Assembly: GCF_023498005.1 (NCBI RefSeq)
Contig: NZ_CP097289.1
Location: forward strand, 5,146,001 to 5,210,000
Direction of reading: 5' to 3'
DNA: 64,000 nucleotides
Origin: Streptomyces durmitorensis
GTDB taxonomy: Bacteria; Actinomycetota; Actinomycetes; Streptomycetales; Streptomycetaceae
The notes under the pieces are model-generated. The model searched no databases. It saw only the letters and a list, made by a program, of their open reading frames with translations, and was not told the DNA's origin. Positions 59,563-64,000 of this stretch are shown in pieces (position 1 is the stretch's first letter; the number at the start of each line of letters is the position of its first letter). A program made the position numbers and the translations under genes.

Positions 59563-60705
59563 CTAATTGGGCGCAACCACCCACTCGCCCTTGCGCATGA
59601 CGCCCTTCAGCTCGAACTCCGCGTCCAGGACCACCAGGTCGGCGTCCTTGCCGGGCTCCAGCGAGCCGACCGTGTCGTACATCCCCAGCAGCCTGGCCGG
59701 GTTGGCGGAGATCGCCCGCACGACGTCCTCGACCGGGAGGCGGTCGACGGTCACCGAGCGCTTGAACGCGCGGTCCAGGGTGAGGGTCGAGCCCGCGATG
59801 GAGCCGCCCTCGACGAGGCGCGCGACGCTGTCCAACACCACGACCTCCAGCGGGCCGAGCATGTACCGCCCGTCGCCGAAGCCCGCCGCGTCCATCGCGT
59901 CCGTGATGAGCGCGGTGCGGGCCGCGCCCGCGTGGTGGAAGGCCAGCTCGAACGAGGCGGGGTGCAGATGCGTGCCGTCGTTGATCAGCTCGACCGTGAT
60001 CCGCTCGTCCTCCAGGAGCGCGGCGATCGGGCCCGGCGCGCGGTGCCCGAGGGTCGGCATCGCGTTGTAGAGGTGCGTGGCGACGGTGGCGCCCGCGTCG
60101 ATGGCTTCCTGCGTCTGCTCGTACGTCGCGTCCGTGTGGCCGATGGCCGCGATCACGCCGTGCTCGGCGAGCAGGCGCACGGAGTCGATGCCGCCCGGCA
60201 GCTCGGTGGCGAGCGTGAACATCTTGGCCCGCCCGTGGGCCGCGTCCATCAGCTTGCGTACGTCGGCGGGGTCGGGGTCGCGCAGGAGCGCCTCGCTGTG
60301 CGCGCCCTTGCGGCACGGCGAGATGAAAGGCCCCTCGAAGTGGATGCCCGCGATGTCGCCCTGCTCGGCCAGCTCGGCCAGCAGTCCGGCCCGCTGGGCG
60401 AGGAAGTCCATCTCGCCGGTGACGGTGGAGGCGACGACGGTCGTGGTGCCGTGCAGGCGGTGCGTGTGGACGCCCTTGAGTACGTCCTCGACGGTGCCGG
60501 AGGTGAAGGAGGCGCCGCCGCCGCCGTGGTTGTGGATGTCGACGAAGCCGGGGACCACCCAGTGGCCGGGCGGGAGGTCGATCGTCTCGGCGTCCGCGGG
60601 AGCGCTCCCGGAAATGCGCGTGCCGTCGACGATCACACGGCCGTTGGAAAGGGTCCCGGTGGGCAGGACCACCTGAGCACCGGCGAGGACCTTGCTAGTG
60701 GCCAT
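59563..60705 (-). CDS. nagA: N-acetylglucosamine-6-phosphate deacetylase
   Basis: 380 aa. It removes the acetyl group from GlcNAc-6-phosphate in the cytoplasm. Metal and substrate motifs are present: PGFVDIHNHGGGGASF, IAGIHFEGPFISPCRKGAHS, AAIGHTDATYEQTQEA, ATHLYNAMPTLGHR and ALITDAMDAAG. ATG 60705 follows a GGAGGTAACC RBS and overlaps the nagK stop (TGATG), giving translational coupling with the kinase. In S. coelicolor the nagKA pair is DasR-controlled; a dre-like site stands upstream of nagK here. Confidence 0.94.
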   Translation of the reverse strand: MATSKVLAGAQVVLPTGTLSNGRVIVDGTRISGSAPADAETIDLPPGHWVVPGFVDIHNHGGGGASFTSGTVEDVLKGVHTHRLHGTTTVVASTVTGEMDFLAQRAGLLAELAEQGDIAGIHFEGPFISPCRKGAHSEALLRDPDPADVRKLMDAAHGRAKMFTLATELPGGIDSVRLLAEHGVIAAIGHTDATYEQTQEAIDAGATVATHLYNAMPTLGHRAPGPIAALLEDERITVELINDGTHLHPASFELAFHHAGAARTALITDAMDAAGFGDGRYMLGPLEVVVLDSVARLVEGGSIAGSTLTLDRAFKRSVTVDRLPVEDVVRAISANPARLLGMYDTVGSLEPGKDADLVVLDAEFELKGVMRKGEWVVAPN

Positions 60706-61685
60706 CAGGTGGTTACCTCCGTGGATTGGGTGGGGTCGGGGGCGGGGTCGGGAGCGGGGTCGGTTCCTTCGAGCAGATCCCAGGCGAGCAGGCCCGCGCC
60801 CAGGCACCCGGCGGTGTCCCCCAGGGCGGCCGGGACGATGAGGGGCTGGGTCTGGAACGTGACGATGCGTGCCGTCATGGCCGCCCGCAGGGGTGTGAAC
60901 AAGGTTTCCCCGGCCTCGGCCAGACCGCCACCGATGATCAGGGTGTGCGGGTCCAGGAGGGTGAGGGCGGTGATGAGGCCGTCGGCGAGCGCGTCGACGG
61001 CGTTCTGCCAGACCTCCCGTGCCCGCGGGTCGCCCGACTCCACGGCCTTCGCGCAGTCCGCGGCGTCCGCGTCCGGGTCACCGCTGGCCGCGGCCCAGGC
61101 CTCGCTCACCGCGGACGCGGAGGCGAGCCGCTCCAGGCAGCCGCGCTGGCCGCAGCCGCAGAGGGGTCCGCCGGGGCGCACGATGATGTGCCCGATCTCG
61201 CCCGCCGAGCCGTGGGCGCCGGGCTCGATGCCGCCGCCGATGCCGATGGCTCCGGCGATGCCGGTGCCCAGCGGCACGAACAGGAACCGATCGGCGCCCT
61301 TGCCCGCGCCGATCCGGCCCTCGGCGAGGCCGCCGGTGCGGACGTCGTGGCCCAGGGCCACGGGTACGCCTTCCAGCCTGCGGCTCAGGAGCTCGCGCAT
61401 GGGGACGTCGCGCCAGCCGAGGTTCGAGGCGTAGACGGCGATGCCGCGCTCGGTGTCGACGATCCCGGGGATCGCGACGCCTGCCGCGGCGGCGGGTTCC
61501 CCGAACTCCTTGATCCCGTGGGCGCGGAGGTCGGCGGCGAAGTCGAGGATGGACTCGACCACGGCGTCGGGTCCGCGCTCCCGGCCGGTGGCCCGCCGCG
61601 CTTCGTGGAGCAGCGCGCCGTCCGTCCCGACCAGGGCGGCCTTCATTCCGGTGCCGCCCACATCGAGGGCGATGACGTGTCTCAC
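60705..61685 (-). CDS. nagK: ROK-family N-acetylglucosamine kinase NagK
   Basis: 326 aa. It phosphorylates GlcNAc (or a related amino sugar). The N-terminal ATP site ALDVGGTGMKAALVGTDGAL, the substrate loop FVPLGTGIAGAIGIGGGIE with EIGHIIV, and the ROK zinc signature CGCGQRGCLE are intact. It ends in a Pro-Asp repeat (TDPAPDPAPDPTQ). Followed by nagA with overlapping codons, as in the characterised Streptomyces nagKA operon, hence the name. GTG 61685 is the first codon before RHVIALDVGG; the open frame continues upstream through non-coding repeats. Confidence 0.88.
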   Translation of the reverse strand: MRHVIALDVGGTGMKAALVGTDGALLHEARRATGRERGPDAVVESILDFAADLRAHGIKEFGEPAAAAGVAIPGIVDTERGIAVYASNLGWRDVPMRELLSRRLEGVPVALGHDVRTGGLAEGRIGAGKGADRFLFVPLGTGIAGAIGIGGGIEPGAHGSAGEIGHIIVRPGGPLCGCGQRGCLERLASASAVSEAWAAASGDPDADAADCAKAVESGDPRAREVWQNAVDALADGLITALTLLDPHTLIIGGGLAEAGETLFTPLRAAMTARIVTFQTQPLIVPAALGDTAGCLGAGLLAWDLLEGTDPAPDPAPDPTQSTEVTT

Positions 61686-61711
61686 GGGGACAGTCTCGCG
61701 CGTCGGCCGCG

Positions 61712-61727
61712 AGAGGTCTAGTCCACT
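61712..61727. promoter_or_regulatory. DasR-operator-like site upstream of nagK
   Basis: AGAGGTCTAGTCCACT (minus strand AGTGGACTAGACCTCT) matches the dre consensus at about 14 of 16 positions. It lies 27 bp before the nagK start. DasR is the GlcNAc-responsive GntR regulator of Streptomyces. Confidence 0.68.
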
Positions 61728-61795
61728 TCGGGGGATTGCACCCGGGCAAAGGTCCCTTTCGGGGTGGGGTGCCCCTTTGTGCCGTACGGCCGCGT

Positions 61796-61998
61796 GGGGC
61801 TCGGCGCCGGGCAATCCCGCCGCTGCGGGGCGCTCGGCGCTGGCAAGCCTGTCGGTGCGGGGCGCTCGGCGCGGGCGATCCCGTCGGTGGGGGGGGGCTC
61901 GGCGCCGGTAATCCCGTCGGTGCGTCGGGCTCGGCGCTGGCAAGCCCGACGCTGCGTGGGGGGCTGCGTGGGGGCCCGGTAATCCCGTCGGTGCACGG
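61796..61998. repeat. Degenerate 31-33-bp tandem repeats
   Basis: About six units of the form GGGGCTCGGCGCYGGYAAT followed by CCCGTCGGTGCG recur with small length changes. Not CRISPR: there is no constant spacer and no invariant repeat. Confidence 0.8.
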
Positions 61999-62020
61999 GG
62001 AGACCTCCCCGCACACAAGC

Positions 62021-62115
62021 CCGCCGCTTCGCGGCGGATCTCTCCCGCCCACCCACCCATTACCCCGCAGGGCAATCGGGTGGGTGGGTGGGAATCATCC
62101 GCCGCGAAGCGGCGG
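62021..62115. repeat. Long inverted repeat (cruciform-forming)
   Basis: CCGCCGCTTCGCGGCGGAT (62021-62039) is exactly complementary to 62097-62115, with an inner CCCACCCACCCA (62048-62059) / TGGGTGGGTGGG (62081-62092) stem. Each outer arm is itself a small palindrome. Confidence 0.88.
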
Positions 62116-62240
62116 TTCAGGGCTGGCACCCAACAGCCCGAGGAGGTCGCGGCGGTTCAGTGCCCGCATCCACCCGCCCCGGGAAGTCGCGGCGGTTCAG
62201 TGCCCGCCCCCGCCCCACCCGCCCCTGGGGAACGGCGGAC

Positions 62241-63134
62241 TCAGGTCAGGATGACGCTCCGTGTCAGGTTCCGCGGGCGGTCGGGGTCGAAGCCACGGGA
62301 CTCGGCCAGGGCCACGGCAAGGCGCTGGGCGCGTACGAGGTCCGCCAGGGGATCCAGCTCCTCGCGGGCGACCAGTTCCCCGCCCACCCGGGCCACGTCC
62401 CCCGCAAGCCCCTCAGGAAGCACGCCGAACATCCACGCCACCCGGCCGGGGCCGGTGATGGAGATCGGCCCGTGGCGGTACTCCATCGCCGGGTACGACT
62501 CCGTCCACGCCCCCGCCGCCTCCCGCATCTTCAGCGCGGCCTCAAGGGCGAGCCCGTACGTCCAGCCACGCCCCAGGAACGTCCACTGCTCGGCGGCGAC
62601 CACGGAGGCCGGCAGCGGCTCGGTCACCGCGAGTTCCGCGTCGACCGCCGCATCCGCGATCGACTTCACGCCGGGGATGTCCCCGAGCCCGGCCCGCAGG
62701 AAGGCGAGCGCGGTCGTGGCGAAGCGGGTCTGGACGACCGACTCCTCGTCCGCCCAGTCCAGGACCGCCACCGAGTCGGCCGCGTCCATCACCGGCGTCT
62801 TCGGGTCGGCGGTCAGGGCCGTCGTCGGGACCACGCCCTTCAGTTCGCCGAGGAGCTCAAGAACCTCCGTCGTCGTGCCGGAGCGGGTGATCGCGACCAC
62901 CCGGTCGTACGTCCGCCCTGCGGGAAACTCCGACGACGCGAACGCGTCCGTCTCGCCCTGCCCGGCGGCCTCGCGCAGCGCCGCGTACGCGATGGCCATG
63001 AACCACGACGTCCCGCACCCGGTGACGGCGACCCGCTCGCCCGGCTTCGGCAGTCCGTCGAAGGTCGAGGCGGCATCGGCCGCCCGGTGCCAGCAGGCGG
63101 GCTGAGTTGCTATCTCTGCTGCGGTACGCGACAT
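62241..63134 (-). CDS. SIS-domain sugar-phosphate isomerase/deaminase-like protein
   Basis: 297 aa with two SIS domains: RVAVTGCGTSWFMAIAYAAL, VVAITRSGTTTEVLELLGEL, FLGRGWTYGLALEAALKMRE and AMEYRHGPISITGPGRVAWM. The layout resembles AgaS/GlmS-isomerase-domain proteins acting on amino-sugar phosphates (isomerisation or deamination). In this cluster it could convert the NagA product to a keto-hexose phosphate for the PfkB kinase and aldolase. No glutaminase domain is present. ATG 63134 starts MSRTAAEIATQP. It is divergent from the sugar-binding protein gene. Confidence 0.85.
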   Translation of the reverse strand: MSRTAAEIATQPACWHRAADAASTFDGLPKPGERVAVTGCGTSWFMAIAYAALREAAGQGETDAFASSEFPAGRTYDRVVAITRSGTTTEVLELLGELKGVVPTTALTADPKTPVMDAADSVAVLDWADEESVVQTRFATTALAFLRAGLGDIPGVKSIADAAVDAELAVTEPLPASVVAAEQWTFLGRGWTYGLALEAALKMREAAGAWTESYPAMEYRHGPISITGPGRVAWMFGVLPEGLAGDVARVGGELVAREELDPLADLVRAQRLAVALAESRGFDPDRPRNLTRSVILT

Positions 63135-63193
63135 GCGTCAAGGCTCCTTGCCGGTGGGACGTCATTGGTACGCCGTTGCACAAGCGATACTGA

Positions 63194-63209
63194 GGTGGTG
63201 TAGACCTCG
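63194..63209. promoter_or_regulatory. DasR-operator-like site between the SIS and sugar-binding genes
   Basis: GGTGGTGTAGACCTCG matches the dre consensus at about 12 of 16 positions, including the central TAGACC. It is about 60 bp from both divergent starts. Confidence 0.55.
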
Positions 63210-63266
63210 TGTCCATACGCGAGGGAAAATCGCAGTTCACGTAGATCATCGAGGGTGGGAACAGCT

Positions 63267-64000
63267 GTGCAGCGGCGCGCGACAGGACTGACCGCGGCGA
63301 TAGCCGCACTGGGCATGGCGGCGGCACTCGCCGGCTGCGGCGGTCCGGGCGACTCCGGCGACGTCACCCTCAAGCTGGTGGCCGCCGACTACGGCGACTC
63401 CAAGGCCAACAGCTCCCAGAAGTACTGGGACGAGCTGGCCGAGAAGTTCGAGGCCAAGAACCCCGGCATCAAGGTGGACGTCGACGTCTACTCCTGGACC
63501 GACGTCGACCGCAAGGTCAAGGAGATGGTCAAGGCGGGCGACGCCCCTGACATGGCCCAGATCGGCGCCTACGCCGACTACGCCGCGCAGGACAAGCTGT
63601 ACCGCACCGAGGACCTGGTCTCCATCTCCACCCAGGCCGACTTCATGGCCCCCCTCTCCGAGGCGGGCGAGGTCAAGCGCGTCCAGTACGGCATGCCGTT
63701 CGCCTCCTCCACGCGCCTGCTCTTCTACAACGAGAAGATCTTCAAGGACGCCGGTCTCACCCCGCCGCAGAGCTGGACCGACCTCGCGGCCGACGCCAAG
63801 GCGCTCAAGGCGCGCGGCGTGAAGATCCCCTACGCCCTGCCGCTCGGCAAGGAAGAGGCGCAGGCCGAGACGATGCAGTGGCTGCTCAGCGGTGGCGGCG
63901 GCTACACCGACAACGTCGGCACGTACGACATCGACTCCACGCAGAACGTGAAGACCTTCACCTGGCTGAAGGACGAGCTCGTCGGCAAGGGCCTGACGGG
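63267..64000 (+). CDS. Extracellular sugar-binding lipoprotein (ABC importer), N-terminal part
   Basis: 244 codons are visible; the gene runs off the window end. The signal peptide ends in the lipobox LAGC (AALGMAAALAGCGGPG). The mature domain is a CUT1 solute-binding protein: YWDELAEKFEAKNPGIKVDV, MVKAGDAPDMAQIGAYADYA, YGMPFASSTRLLFYNEKIF and LTPPQSWTDLAADAKALKAR. GTG 63267 is preceded by GAGGGTGGG. It probably captures an amino sugar or oligosaccharide for an importer energised by MsiK; its permeases would lie beyond the window. The divergent SIS gene and the shared dre-like site support this. Confidence 0.9.
   Translation, partial: MQRRATGLTAAIAALGMAAALAGCGGPGDSGDVTLKLVAADYGDSKANSSQKYWDELAEKFEAKNPGIKVDVDVYSWTDVDRKVKEMVKAGDAPDMAQIGAYADYAAQDKLYRTEDLVSISTQADFMAPLSEAGEVKRVQYGMPFASSTRLLFYNEKIFKDAGLTPPQSWTDLAADAKALKARGVKIPYALPLGKEEAQAETMQWLLSGGGGYTDNVGTYDIDSTQNVKTFTWLKDELVGKGLT

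Larger units (their letters stand above)
61686..62240. other. Repeat field between nagK and the SIS gene
   Basis: 555 bp with no supported gene. From nagK outwards it holds a DasR-operator-like site, about six degenerate 31-33-bp tandem units (61796-61998), a large inverted repeat (62021-62115) and three CGGCGGTTCAG units. The open frames crossing it are proline/arginine-rich shadows. Confidence 0.8.

Noticed and set aside
61796..61998. CRISPR array
   Set aside because: Units are degenerate along their whole length with no constant repeat/variable spacer alternation, and no cas genes are present.
61686..62129. N-terminal extension of nagK through the repeat field
   Set aside because: The translation is repetitive Pro/Arg/Ala sequence produced by the DNA repeats; ROK kinases start at the ALDVGGT motif.

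Overview
The window is chromosomal DNA from a high-GC actinomycete, almost certainly a Streptomyces. Evidence: strong G/C bias at third codon positions, frequent GTG starts, GTGA/ATGA stop-start overlaps, and marker genes typical of the Streptomyces core chromosome: mshA (mycothiol synthesis), phoU/phoR/phoP, carD-ispD-ispF-cysS-rlmB, msiK, a hbpS-senS-senR locus, a CdgB-type diguanylate cyclase and nagA/nagK. From memory the gene order matches the S. coelicolor region around SCO4198-SCO4286. That synteny was not computed here.

Layout. 1-4.9 kb: 5' end of a penicillin-binding protein, an imine-reductase-like enzyme, a GlxA-type regulator, small enzymes, an AraC regulator and a decayed dipeptidase gene. 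4.9-10.3 kb: XRE regulator, HBHA-like protein, DUF2516 protein, receiver-phosphatase, NlpC/P60 hydrolase and a methyltransferase. 10.3-19.7 kb: mshA behind a SigR-type promoter, YbjN protein, beta-helix protein, gpmA, MFS transporter and a large secreted propeller/Ig protein. 19.9-32.5 kb: a 52-aa cysteine-rich mini-protein, divergent phoU and phoRP with duplicated PHO-box-like arrays, carD, two MEP-pathway genes, cysS, rlmB, a DoxX protein and a nucleotidyltransferase. 32.5-43 kb: msiK, a tRNA-Thr, oxidoreductases, a DsbA-like protein, a rhomboid-like protein, a small-molecule kinase, a pentapeptide protein and a repeat-rich gene-free stretch. 43-50 kb: the senS/senR two-component system divergent from hbpS, then ankyrin, YncE and M1-peptidase genes. 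50-57.5 kb: a PEP-hydrolase-family/Tm-1-like pair, terD, arfB, a flavin reductase, cdgB and a carbohydrate-binding membrane protein. 57.5-64 kb: an amino-sugar catabolic cluster (class II aldolase, PfkB kinase, nagA, nagK, SIS protein) and the start of a divergent sugar-binding lipoprotein.

How it fits together. Three DasR-like operator matches (upstream of msiK, upstream of nagK, and between the SIS gene and the sugar-binding protein gene) link the shared ABC ATPase MsiK with the amino-sugar cluster. Phosphate control is concentrated at phoU/phoRP. Redox sensing appears in HbpS-SenS-SenR and in the SigR-type promoter of mshA. cdgB carries candidate Crp and BldD sites.

The window has no phage, integrase, IS transposase, CRISPR array or secondary-metabolite cluster. 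The most unusual material is the cysteine-rich mini-protein, a pair of 111-bp elements with inverted ends, a vestigial copy of the 3' end of phoP, several short-period tandem duplications and the repeat field upstream of nagK.
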